Shown one piece after another: positions 51,711-59,282 of a DNA stretch of 64,000 nt. A program made the translations under genes and the position numbers. The stretch covers positions 1-64,000 of the forward strand of contig NZ_MPNT01000027.1 of assembly GCF_001907675.1 (NCBI RefSeq). Reading direction: 5' to 3'. The stretch is from Mycobacterium paraffinicum. GTDB lineage: Bacteria > Actinomycetota > Actinomycetes > Mycobacteriales > Mycobacteriaceae. Within the stretch, counting starts at the first letter, position 1, and each line of letters opens with the position of its first letter. Below the pieces are notes generated by a model. It saw only the letters and a list, made by a program, of their open reading frames with translations. It searched no databases and had not been told where the DNA came from.

Positions 51711-52199
51711 TTATACCGGGGCGCCGGGCGGGCGGTGGCGGGCGCGCTGATAGGCCGCTTGGTATTCCTCGACGCTGATTCCGAGACGCCTCGCGAGATT
51801 GACCGCGTTCGCGTCGGTCAGTGCAAGGTCGGCGCGTTCAATGCCTCGCAGGGTAGTCGTGGCAATTTTCGCGGCCGCCGCCAACTCGGGTTGCGTCAAT
51901 CCTCTGATAACTCGCCAGTCTCCCGGGTAGCGCTCGTCGGCCGGGACGGTGACGACCTCTTCAATCGGGGTATCAAGAATGCGCATCACTCGCGTCAGCA
52001 AGTCGACCTGCGGAGTACCACGGCCGGCTTCCCAAGCATGCACAGTCGACCGGCCGACGTCGGCGAGGCGGCCCAAGTCGGCGACGCTGATACCCCGTTG
52101 TCGGCGGGCCGCGGCGAAGGCCAGCGGATTAAATCCGCGCAGTACTCGCCGCGTCATAGGGGGCAGCCTGCGGCGAGGTTCATAGTCAAGAAGATTCAC
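51711..52199 (-). CDS. XRE-family regulator with two HTH domains
   Basis: This protein of about 162 residues has two XRE helix-turn-helix units: AARRQRGISVADLGRLADVG (about 30-80) and VIRGLTQPELAAAAKIATTT (about 95-150). A GTG at 52199 was taken; an ATG at 52157 is also possible. It diverges from the tnpB gene across a perfect palindrome at 52246-52257, so it probably represses tnpB and itself. Confidence 0.75.
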   Translation of the reverse strand: MNLLDYEPRRRLPPMTRRVLRGFNPLAFAAARRQRGISVADLGRLADVGRSTVHAWEAGRGTPQVDLLTRVMRILDTPIEEVVTVPADERYPGDWRVIRGLTQPELAAAAKIATTTLRGIERADLALTDANAVNLARRLGISVEEYQAAYQRARHRPPGAPV

Positions 52200-52245
52200 C
52201 GAGGTATCCCGCTTCCTGTTAATGCCGGTGTCATACTCCGCTGTC

Positions 52246-52257
52246 TTAGTCTAGACT
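52246..52257. promoter_or_regulatory. Operator between XRE gene and tnpB
   Basis: TAGTCTAGACTA is a perfect 12-bp palindrome 47 bases before the XRE start and 142 bases before the tnpB ATG. Confidence 0.6.
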
Positions 52258-52398
52258 ACGGTGGAACGGTATCCGCGATGGAAAGCAGGCGACAGGTGGC
52301 TGACTTGTTAGGCATCTGCATTCAGAACCGAGGCTGGGCCCCCACACCGAGACCTGCCGGTTCCACGGCGGCAAATTCCAGACCACTGGGGGGTTGAG

Positions 52399-53841
52399 AT
52401 GAAGGTCACCCGTATCGCCTACAGCCGCGACCTCAACAACGGCAAGTACAAGCAGCTGGTGCAACAGGCGAAACTGCTGGGCCGAGTGCGGTCGCTGGTG
52501 TGGCAGCAGTACGGCTCTGTCAGTGGGGTAGGAGTACGGGATCGGGAGATCCGGGATACCTGGATGGCTGACGGCACGGCTGCATCGTTTGGGGTGCTGG
52601 CGAACTCGTGGAAGGAGACGCTGCGCGACGCGGTCGGCGACATTCGTGCGCGCCGGGAATCAAGCAAGGTCAAGGTGCGGAGCGCCGTGTACAAGCACTG
52701 CCTGGACCCAGGTGAACGCCGCCGCTACTACACGCTGCTCAAGGCGGACCAATGGGCCGAGGACACCTATTTGTCACGCCTGATGCGCCAGCACTACACC
52801 CGAGGCCGTAACCACACCCACAATCAGATCGTGGTGCGTGCTGACCAATACCGCACCTTCACTCGCACCGATGGTGGAAATGTGTGGCTGGCCGTGCCGG
52901 GCTTGGTGCGGCGACAGATGGTGCGTATTCCCCTCGACACGACAGTGGCGCCGACTGGCACATTACGAATTATCCTGCGCAACAACCGTGTCGAGGTGCA
53001 TTACCAGATTGACAGCGGCTCGATGCGGTCGTCATTGCGGCCCTCCGGAGATCGAGTCATCGGAGTGGACAAGGGCTATACAGAGGCGTTCACCGATGCC
53101 GACGGTGACCATCACGGCGATGGCCTAGGCGAACGGCTCGCCGCTGAGTCTGACCATCGCAGGATTAAGAACGAACGTCGCGCCAAGATCCGAGCAATCG
53201 CCGAGAAGGCCTTCGCTGCAGGGGACTTGGCGAAATCAGCCCGCATCGTGAACAACAACCTCGGCCTAACCAAACGCACGCGAAGGAACGAGCGCTTTGA
53301 AGTCACGATGCGCAGCCTGGTGTTCAGCGCCGCTCATGCTGTCGTGAATAAGGCCCGTGAAGTGGTGGCCGAGGACCTGACTCGGCCTATACCCAAGCAA
53401 AAGAAGCGCGGCAAGACGATAAACCGGCGCCTATCAGCCTGGATAAAAGGCGTTGAGGCTGAGGCGCTGGCCAATGTGTCGGAGCGCAGAGGTTCTGCGC
53501 TCACCCTGGTCAACGCGGCCTACACCTCACAAGTCGCGCCCTGCTGCGATGTGCTCGCGCATCGACACGGGGATCGGCTTCACTGCACCCGTTGCGGGGT
53601 GGTGTGGCAAGCAGACCACGCGGCAGCGATCAACATCGAACGCAGGAAGTCCGACCCCGACATCGGCCTGTATACCCCGCACCTTCGGGTCAAACAGATT
53701 CTGCTCGAGCGTGATCGCCGACGGCTCAGCACTGCCGAGCCAGGACTCCAGCCCTCACAGAGGCGGAGAGCGAACAATCATCCATTCGACGGTCACCAAC
53801 GCACCAACAGTGACCAAGGAATAGGAAGCAGGATTCGGTGA
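52399..53841 (+). CDS. tnpB: TnpB-like RNA-guided nuclease (IS200/IS605 OrfB family)
   Basis: This 480-residue protein has the split RuvC core: VIGVDKGYTEAF (Asp, ~221), VVAEDLT (Glu, ~324) and WQADHAAAINI (Asp, ~405). A zinc ribbon with LHCTRCG precedes the last motif; its first Cys pair reads APCCDV rather than CxxC. A basic tail of ~65 residues after the core probably overlaps the guide-RNA scaffold, as in known TnpB genes. No TnpA is present. The stop overlaps the next gene (GTGA), unusual for an insertion sequence. Confidence 0.8.
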   Translation: MKVTRIAYSRDLNNGKYKQLVQQAKLLGRVRSLVWQQYGSVSGVGVRDREIRDTWMADGTAASFGVLANSWKETLRDAVGDIRARRESSKVKVRSAVYKHCLDPGERRRYYTLLKADQWAEDTYLSRLMRQHYTRGRNHTHNQIVVRADQYRTFTRTDGGNVWLAVPGLVRRQMVRIPLDTTVAPTGTLRIILRNNRVEVHYQIDSGSMRSSLRPSGDRVIGVDKGYTEAFTDADGDHHGDGLGERLAAESDHRRIKNERRAKIRAIAEKAFAAGDLAKSARIVNNNLGLTKRTRRNERFEVTMRSLVFSAAHAVVNKAREVVAEDLTRPIPKQKKRGKTINRRLSAWIKGVEAEALANVSERRGSALTLVNAAYTSQVAPCCDVLAHRHGDRLHCTRCGVVWQADHAAAINIERRKSDPDIGLYTPHLRVKQILLERDRRRLSTAEPGLQPSQRRRANNHPFDGHQRTNSDQGIGSRIR

Positions 53842-54569
53842 AATTGCCTCACGCTCTTGGGCATCGCCCGACGCCTCAGATGCCCTCACTCGCGGGGTTC
53901 GAGCCATGCTTCGCACCGGTTCCCAGCTCGCGGGTCAAGCAGCCCGCCCAGGTCGTGCGTCCGGTGTACTGGTGGACCACTGCACTGCGCCGGCGCGGCG
54001 ATCTGCTGCTCGGCGTGCACTTCGATGCCAACCACCTGACCGCGCGCGTGAGCGTGCGTCTGGCCTCGTATCGCATCGTCGAGGCGGTGCGCAGCAACGA
54101 CCGCAATCCTGCGCTGCCCGATGACGTGCCCACCCTGCTCGCCGAAGCGGTGTGGCGCCTGGGTGCCCTCGGCTGGAGTGAGCAGCTCGACGAGCTCCTG
54201 GACCTGCTGCGCGCGGTCGGCTTGATGAGCGCGCCGGGGCCGATCCGTAAGTGCGTGGCGCCGATTCCCGGGCGGGTGTGCCAACCCGACCGCGGGGTGC
54301 GGATCGTGTACTGGTGGGCGCTGGGGTTGCTGCGTCAGGGGTGGCAGCTGCACGCCTGCGGCGAAGATGTTGCTCGATTCGGGTTCGTTGCGGAGATTCC
54401 GGGCCCGGACGGCGAGCCGCGGTTGGTCGTCTACCCGGGGGATATGGCGCCGGACGGCACCGAGGCCGCGGCGTTGGCCAACCACCTTGTCCGGCTTAGC
54501 ACCCGCCAACGCCGGCTTGTGCGCCAGGTCCTCGCCGACAGCGGGGTCGGGAAGGGCCGGGTGCTGTGA
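53838..54569 (+). CDS. Hypothetical protein coupled to tnpB
   Basis: This 243-residue protein starts at a GTG overlapping the tnpB stop. It contains a repeated motif, RPVYWWTTALRRRGDLLLG and RIVYWWALGLLRQGWQLHA, so it consists of two similar halves of ~110 residues. The family is not recognised. The coupling suggests a role with the TnpB-like protein or shared control. Confidence 0.6.
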   Translation: MKLPHALGHRPTPQMPSLAGFEPCFAPVPSSRVKQPAQVVRPVYWWTTALRRRGDLLLGVHFDANHLTARVSVRLASYRIVEAVRSNDRNPALPDDVPTLLAEAVWRLGALGWSEQLDELLDLLRAVGLMSAPGPIRKCVAPIPGRVCQPDRGVRIVYWWALGLLRQGWQLHACGEDVARFGFVAEIPGPDGEPRLVVYPGDMAPDGTEAAALANHLVRLSTRQRRLVRQVLADSGVGKGRVL

Positions 54570-54692
54570 TGTTGCTTGGGCCACAGGGCTTTTCGAAGGT
54601 GGTGGTACGGCTTCTGAGCTAGCTGCGCCCCGCTGCTGGCGCGGCGCTTTTCGCACATGTCAATAGCGATGACCCTGTCCTAGAAACAGAGA

Positions 54693-54814
54693 AGCCCCCC
54701 GAAGGGGGCCAACTCTGGGATTTGGACGACGAAGGTACCAGCTTCGCGCCCAAGGGTCTTCCCCCCGAAGGAGGAGATGACTTTGCTGAGTCACTCTCAG
54801 GGTAGAGGCTACCC
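54693..54814 (+). promoter_or_regulatory. Structured 5' leader A
   Basis: Elements in order are a CCCCC-GAA-GGGGG hairpin (54696-54708), CTCTGGGA, a CGAAG...CTTCG hairpin (54730-54746), CTTC-CCCCC-GAAG next to the ribosome site, then ATG 54777. A GGGTAG-AGG-CTACCC hairpin lies inside the gene (54800-54814). The same order occurs at 62704-62863, so it is a conserved RNA-level control element. Confidence 0.6.
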
Positions 54815-55127
54815 ATCAGCGGAATCAAGCCTTTCTGCTCTCAATGCCCGTTCGACGGTGCTGACGTGCGCCGACGCACCTCTGGTCGCGGCTGCCGCGG
54901 CCGTAACCGCCACCCGTAGCCGCGCTGGGCACCCGTCCGCGGTCTTCGCCGACTGCCCGCTGTGCGGCAAGGAGCCGCTCGAGCCGGTCCGGGTGGAAGG
55001 CCAGTGGGCCTGCCGTAGTTGCACCAGCGCCTGCCTGCTGTGTGGCTGGCCGTGTGTACCGGGCGACGAGGCGTGCGATGAGTGCGTCCGGCACCTGGGC
55101 CTGGACCGGCAGGCGGTGCTGATATGA
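54777..55127 (+). CDS. Zinc-ribbon protein heading the maintenance operon
   Basis: This 116-residue protein has three Cys pairs: DCPLCGKEPL, WACRSCTSACLLC and CVPGDEACDEC, a probable double zinc site. The first residues, SHSQGRGYPS, match the start of the right-end protein (SSSQGSSYPG) through a shared leader. A strong GAAGGAGG site precedes the ATG. It overlaps the next gene (ATGA). It may bind RNA or DNA. Confidence 0.65.
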   Translation: MTLLSHSQGRGYPSAESSLSALNARSTVLTCADAPLVAAAAAVTATRSRAGHPSAVFADCPLCGKEPLEPVRVEGQWACRSCTSACLLCGWPCVPGDEACDECVRHLGLDRQAVLI

Positions 55128-55684
55128 GTACCCCGGCGCTGCTCGTCGAGGCGAGCACCATCGGCGACCTCTCGACACCGGCCGAGTTGTTGGCGGCCGC
55201 GGCTGGCCCCTACCAGTGCGCGGAGTTGGCGATTTGGGCGGAGTTGACCCGAAGCCTGATCGAGTACCCGCGCATCTGGGGGTCAGTCGAAGAGGGCGCC
55301 ATGCTGCTGGGTGAGGAGGTCGACGAGCTCTGGGAAGACGTGCGCGCCAACCGCATCGACCATGCCCGCCTAGAGGCTACGCAGGCCGGCGCGATGGCTG
55401 TCCGATTCATCGCCGACCTCTACGACCCTGTTGGGCCCGCCGGCGACCGGTGTCGCGCCGCGATGGCCGAACAGCGCGCCGTGCGCGCGGCGGTGGGCCC
55501 CAGGCGCGCCTTGTCTTCGAGTCACGAGGGATTTGGCTTCCTGCGACGCGAATACGACGCGCTGTGGTCAGCGATCCGTTTTGATGACCCCGCCCGCCCC
55601 GCCGCCGCGCGAGTAGCGGGCATGGCGGTGCGGTTCATCGCTGAAATCACCAGCACGCCAACGTCAGTGGGGCGTGCGTCATGA
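55124..55684 (+). CDS. MazG-like all-alpha NTP-hydrolase-type protein
   Basis: This 186-residue helical protein has SVEEGAMLLGEEVDELWEDV near residue 60, an EExxExxxD-like metal site. A second half has GFGFLRREYDALWSAI, suggesting two MazG-like halves. Both halves end with 'MAVRFIA(D/E)(L/I)'. Such proteins hydrolyse nucleotide triphosphates. It overlaps both neighbours by 4 bases. The call is tentative. Confidence 0.5.
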   Translation: MSTPALLVEASTIGDLSTPAELLAAAAGPYQCAELAIWAELTRSLIEYPRIWGSVEEGAMLLGEEVDELWEDVRANRIDHARLEATQAGAMAVRFIADLYDPVGPAGDRCRAAMAEQRAVRAAVGPRRALSSSHEGFGFLRREYDALWSAIRFDDPARPAAARVAGMAVRFIAEITSTPTSVGRAS

Positions 55685-56010
55685 TCATGACGCTTCGTGA
55701 GCAGCAGTGGCGCAAGCAAGCCGTGTGCTATCTGGAGACCTCGGATGCCCCGGAGCTGTGGACTCCTGAGCATCGGCCCAAGCAGGATGTGCGGGTCCAC
55801 CTCGAGCAGATGTGCCGGCGCTGCCCGGTGCGGCAGGAATGCGCGGCCGACGCAGTGTCATCTGAAGCCGAGGGCGGGCTGTATGCCGGCGTCTGGGTGC
55901 CCGAGCGCCGCAAGAAGGCCCAGTGGGCTATGGCTATGGCCAGGTTGGGTGAGATCGCCGGCCGGGATGCGGTTTCAGATGAGCTCACCACGCTGGGGGT
56001 CTCGGCATGA
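55681..56010 (+). CDS. WhiB-family iron-sulfur regulator
   Basis: This 109-residue protein has the four WhiB Cys at 16, 45, 48 and 54 (C-x2-C-x5-C) for a [4Fe-4S] cluster, then GVWVPERRK with the usual turn. WhiB proteins bind sigma factors and DNA and act as redox-sensitive regulators in actinobacteria. It overlaps the upstream gene and the WhiA-like gene by 4 bases each. Confidence 0.87.
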   Translation: MIMTLREQQWRKQAVCYLETSDAPELWTPEHRPKQDVRVHLEQMCRRCPVRQECAADAVSSEAEGGLYAGVWVPERRKKAQWAMAMARLGEIAGRDAVSDELTTLGVSA

Positions 56011-56630
56011 CCGCCACCAGGTGTGCACCCCCACGGCGGCCACGGCCGCGGTCGGAGGATTTCGCGGCTGTCGCGTCTGCGGCCCGGCTGCATCTGTGCG
56101 CTGTGCGTGAGGATTCCGAGACGCGCAGGCGCCACGTCGCGGCGGTGTTGGCGTTCACGTCCACCGAGCGTGTCGGTCAACGGATGCGGATCCGCTTTGA
56201 TGACGGGCCCACCGCCTTATGGATGGCCCAGGCGCTGGCGCACAAGGACGTCGAGTTGGTCGACGTCGGCGCCGATGGCGGCACGATCGTCATCGCGAAC
56301 CCACAAACGGTGTTGGGCCGCTATGGGTTTCGGGATGGCCGGTGGCTGTTCGGGCAAGGCATGCCCGCAGCGGTGGGGGTCAGCCGCGGGGCGGTGCATG
56401 CCGCGGCGCATTTCAATCGGCAAGGGATGAAGGTGGCGTGCCCGAGCGCGTCGATGATGCTGACACTCACCGCGGTGATGTCGCGGTTAGGGATCCACGC
56501 CAAGCCCACCGATGGGCACCCGCGCGCCGCGGTCGGCCCGGGCCGCGTTGCTGAGGCGTTGGCGCGGCTAGGTATCGCCGAAGTCGGCGCCCAGTATCGG
56601 CGGCTGCGTGAGAACACGGTGGGGGACTGA
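56007..56630 (+). CDS. WhiA-like protein
   Basis: This 207-residue protein has GVSRGAVHAAAHFNRQGM and VACPSASMMLTLTAVMSRLGI, then GRVAEALARLGIAEV. This resembles the LAGLIDADG-like N-terminal part of WhiA, the partner of WhiB in developmental control. The family's C-terminal HTH is not obvious, so this is a shortened or divergent form. Adjacent WhiB genes on both sides support the call. It overlaps the preceding WhiB gene (ATGA). Confidence 0.6.
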   Translation: MTATRCAPPRRPRPRSEDFAAVASAARLHLCAVREDSETRRRHVAAVLAFTSTERVGQRMRIRFDDGPTALWMAQALAHKDVELVDVGADGGTIVIANPQTVLGRYGFRDGRWLFGQGMPAAVGVSRGAVHAAAHFNRQGMKVACPSASMMLTLTAVMSRLGIHAKPTDGHPRAAVGPGRVAEALARLGIAEVGAQYRRLRENTVGD

Positions 56631-56632
56631 CC

Positions 56633-57097
56633 ATGAATGATGTTGAAAGCAGGCCGAATTCGCGGTGGCTCAACCACCGAATCACCGCGCACCGGATGCG
56701 CGCTCGTAATCAGCCGGTGGATGTGATCGCCGACTACTTGCGGGTCACTACGCGCTCGGTGCAGCGGTATTTGGAGTTGCCGTGCCCAGAACCACTGCCG
56801 GATGACAAGGAAGTGGAATTAGCCAGCTTCGTCTATGAAGGGGCCTGTGCTGCCTTTCCCGAGGTGGACTGGCTGAGCCGCAGTTCGTTGGTCCAGGCCG
56901 AGGCCAAGGCGATCTGCCAGTACTGCCCGGTGTTGGACAAGTGCCGCAGCTACGGGCTGAACAAGGGGCGTGACCAGCGCGGCGTTCTGGGAGGCATGAC
57001 TATGGCCGAACGTGCCCGTGAGGTCCGCCGCCAACGGCAGCGCGAGCAGCAGCCCCGGCGGCCAGGAGTCGTCGCCCGAAACCAGGGGGCGGCATGA
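56633..57097 (+). CDS. WhiB-family regulator with N-terminal HTH
   Basis: This 154-residue protein starts with a helix-turn-helix (PVDVIADYLRVTTRSVQRYL, about 28-47) followed by a WhiB domain with Cys 72, 95, 98 and 104 and GVLGGMTMAER. HTH-WhiB fusions occur in actinobacterial phages and plasmids. It follows the WhiA-like gene by 2 bases. It should bind a [4Fe-4S] cluster and DNA. Confidence 0.8.
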   Translation: MNDVESRPNSRWLNHRITAHRMRARNQPVDVIADYLRVTTRSVQRYLELPCPEPLPDDKEVELASFVYEGACAAFPEVDWLSRSSLVQAEAKAICQYCPVLDKCRSYGLNKGRDQRGVLGGMTMAERAREVRRQRQREQQPRRPGVVARNQGAA

Positions 57098-57321
57098 GGA
57101 CGGAGGGCGGCGGCACGCCGAGACGAGCGCCGGCGGCGGTGGGCACCGGCGCGCCGGCCGACGGACATGACGCGTACCGGCGTGGGTTGTGCGTGGACTG
57201 CAAAGCCACCTGGCACTCACCGGGCCGGACCCGCTGCGATGCCTGCCACGACATCTACGCCGGTGGCGGGGTCGGGCAGCGCACACCCAGTGAACGGCAA
57301 GGAAGGACCAGAGCAGCATGA
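57094..57321 (+). CDS. Small zinc-binding protein
   Basis: This 75-residue protein has GLCVDCKATW and TRCDACHDIY, two CxxC pairs forming a zinc ribbon. It overlaps the second WhiB gene and the ParB-like gene by 4 bases each. Function unknown. Confidence 0.6.
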   Translation: MRTEGGGTPRRAPAAVGTGAPADGHDAYRRGLCVDCKATWHSPGRTRCDACHDIYAGGGVGQRTPSERQGRTRAA

Positions 57322-58196
57322 CGATGAGCGTGAGTGTCACCCCGGCGGCAGCCAATGCCGGCGGAGGCTACATCGACGCGGTGCGGGTCGATGAGTTGTT
57401 CGTCGACCCGTCCTATCAGCGCGCGGTCGATATGGGCCGGGCCCGCAAGCTGGCCGCCGGCTGGGATCGTCGGCTGGCCGGGGTGATCGAGATCAGCGAT
57501 CGCGGCGACGGCCACAGCCCGCGCTACGCGGTAGTGGATGGCCAACACCGTTGGGAGGCTGCGCGACTGCGCGATCCTCAGGCCTCGATGGTGGCCCGCG
57601 TCCACGAGGGGCTGACGGTGGCTGACGAGGCTCGGTTGTTTGATCGGCTCAACCGGGAACGGCGGCGTCCCTCGACCTGGGATCACTGGCAGGCCCGCAA
57701 GGCCAGCGGTGATCCTGACGTGCTGGCCATCGAACATGTCGTGACCAGTTTGGAGCTGCAGATTCATCACGCACCCAAGGCCGGAAACGTGCGCTGCACC
57801 GCGACGTTGGAGAAGCTCTTTGCCCTCGGCGGCGCCGATCTCATCCGCGACACCCTGGAACTGATTGTTCAGGTGTGGGACCTGCGCATGGATGCCTACG
57901 ATGCGCCGCTTGTCCATGGCATTGGGTTGATTCAACACCATCTGGGCGACCGTATCGATCCGGAGCGGCTGGCCGACACCTTGCTCGGTGTGCTTCCGAC
58001 GGCGTTGCGCACCCACGCTGCTGCGTTGGGGGAGACCCTGACCGGCACCGCGGGTGTCCGGATGGCGATCACCATCATGGTGCTCTACAACAGGAACCGC
58101 CGCGTACCAGGGCAGCGTGTCTTGGTCTGCGCGCGCACTTTCGGCGGCGGGGCGCGCAACGCGCGCTCGCGTCCTTTATCTGCCAAAAGCGCCTGA
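57318..58196 (+). CDS. ParB-like protein (DUF6551-type)
   Basis: This 292-residue protein has a ParB/RepB N-terminal fold: VRVDELFVDPSYQRAVD, then YAVVDGQHRWEAARL. The remainder is helical without the classical ParB HTH. Such proteins occur on actinobacterial plasmids and phages with unknown roles; segregation or nuclease activity is possible. It overlaps the preceding gene by 4 bases. Confidence 0.7.
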   Translation: MTMSVSVTPAAANAGGGYIDAVRVDELFVDPSYQRAVDMGRARKLAAGWDRRLAGVIEISDRGDGHSPRYAVVDGQHRWEAARLRDPQASMVARVHEGLTVADEARLFDRLNRERRRPSTWDHWQARKASGDPDVLAIEHVVTSLELQIHHAPKAGNVRCTATLEKLFALGGADLIRDTLELIVQVWDLRMDAYDAPLVHGIGLIQHHLGDRIDPERLADTLLGVLPTALRTHAAALGETLTGTAGVRMAITIMVLYNRNRRVPGQRVLVCARTFGGGARNARSRPLSAKSA

Positions 58197-58230
58197 CTCA
58201 CAGGGTCTTTCAACCTTTAAGAGGTGTGTT

Positions 58231-58872
58231 GTGACGTTGATGTTAGATCTTCACCTGCCCCACTGGCATCGCCCCGAGCGCTGCGCGCACTTCTCGCCTG
58301 ATCGGCGCTACCGGTACTGGCTGAGCTGCCGGCGCGGGCCCGGGCCGGCGCTGATGTTCATCTCGTTGAACCCCTCCACTGCCGACGAGCATCGCGACGA
58401 CGCCACGTCACGTCGTGACATCGGGTTTGCCGACGGCTTCGGCTATAGCGCGGTCACCTTGACCAACCTGTACGCCGCGCGGGCCACCAGCCCCAAAGAC
58501 CTTGCCGGGATAGCTGATCCGATCGGAGTCAGCAGCGATCCTCGCTATGACAATGACGCTCAGCTCGACGCCCAGGCCGCCGCGCATGACGTGATCGTTT
58601 TGGCCTGGGGTGCTGATGCCGACGCGGCGCGGGCCCGGACGGTCGCCAGCCGCATGTGGCGTATCTGCCGGGTCACCGGTGGCAGTTTAGCCGTGCTCGG
58701 CTGGACCTCGAGTGGGCAGCCGCGCCACCCCCTCTATTTACGCAAGGACACCCCGCTGCAGTGCCTGACTGCACGAGCGCACCTTGACATGCTCGATGTC
58801 GACCCGCGGTGGTCGGCACTGTTGACCGACAGCGATGTGCTCGCCGATCTCGACGGCGTGGTGGCACCGTGA
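58231..58872 (+). CDS. DUF1643-family protein
   Basis: This 213-residue protein has ALMFISLNPSTADEHRDDAT and YSAVTLTNLYAARATSPKDL, the DUF1643 signature, plus VLAWGADAD. The function of the family is unknown; it is common on phages and plasmids. The GTG start has AAGAGG upstream. It overlaps the nuclease gene by 4 bases. Confidence 0.85.
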   Translation: MTLMLDLHLPHWHRPERCAHFSPDRRYRYWLSCRRGPGPALMFISLNPSTADEHRDDATSRRDIGFADGFGYSAVTLTNLYAARATSPKDLAGIADPIGVSSDPRYDNDAQLDAQAAAHDVIVLAWGADADAARARTVASRMWRICRVTGGSLAVLGWTSSGQPRHPLYLRKDTPLQCLTARAHLDMLDVDPRWSALLTDSDVLADLDGVVAP

Positions 58873-59282
58873 GCGCGCCGTACTACGCCACGCACGACGC
58901 GTCAGCGGATGCGGTGGCCGTCGCTGACCACGTTGTGGCGGTCCTGGGGCGGCGGATCTACCGGGCAGCGCGCGAGACCGCGCTGCAGGACGGTATCGAG
59001 CAGGTGTTGCGGGAGCACGCATTTCGGGTTGAGCGGGAATTTCGGCTCACCAGCTGCGACCGGCCTGACTTCCTCATTGATGGCTGCGTGGTCGTCGAGG
59101 TGAAGATGCGGGCCAGCGGTTCGTCGGTGCTGGCGCAGTTGGCGCGGTATGCCGCGCATGAGCGCGTCAAGGCGCTGGTGGTCGCGACGCCGCGGCTGTC
59201 GTCGCTGTCGGGGATGCCGGCGGAAATCTTCGGGGTGCCGGTGCGGGTGGTCGCGCTGCCGGGGCCGGGGTTGGCGTTGTGA
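58869..59282 (+). CDS. PD-(D/E)XK nuclease-fold protein
   Basis: This 137-residue protein has RPDFLIDGCVVVEVKM, the PD...ExK catalytic set, preceded by a helical Glu-containing region (IEQVLREHAF). The GTG overlaps the DUF1643 stop. It is directly coupled to an SNF2 helicase (GTGA), so the two probably act together on DNA, in replication, repair or defence. Confidence 0.7.
   Translation: MSAPYYATHDASADAVAVADHVVAVLGRRIYRAARETALQDGIEQVLREHAFRVEREFRLTSCDRPDFLIDGCVVVEVKMRASGSSVLAQLARYAAHERVKALVVATPRLSSLSGMPAEIFGVPVRVVALPGPGLAL

Noticed and set aside
52260..52398. Possible CRISPR repeats upstream of the TnpB-like gene
   Set aside because: Looked for because of the type V resemblance, but no repeated units are present here or elsewhere nearby.
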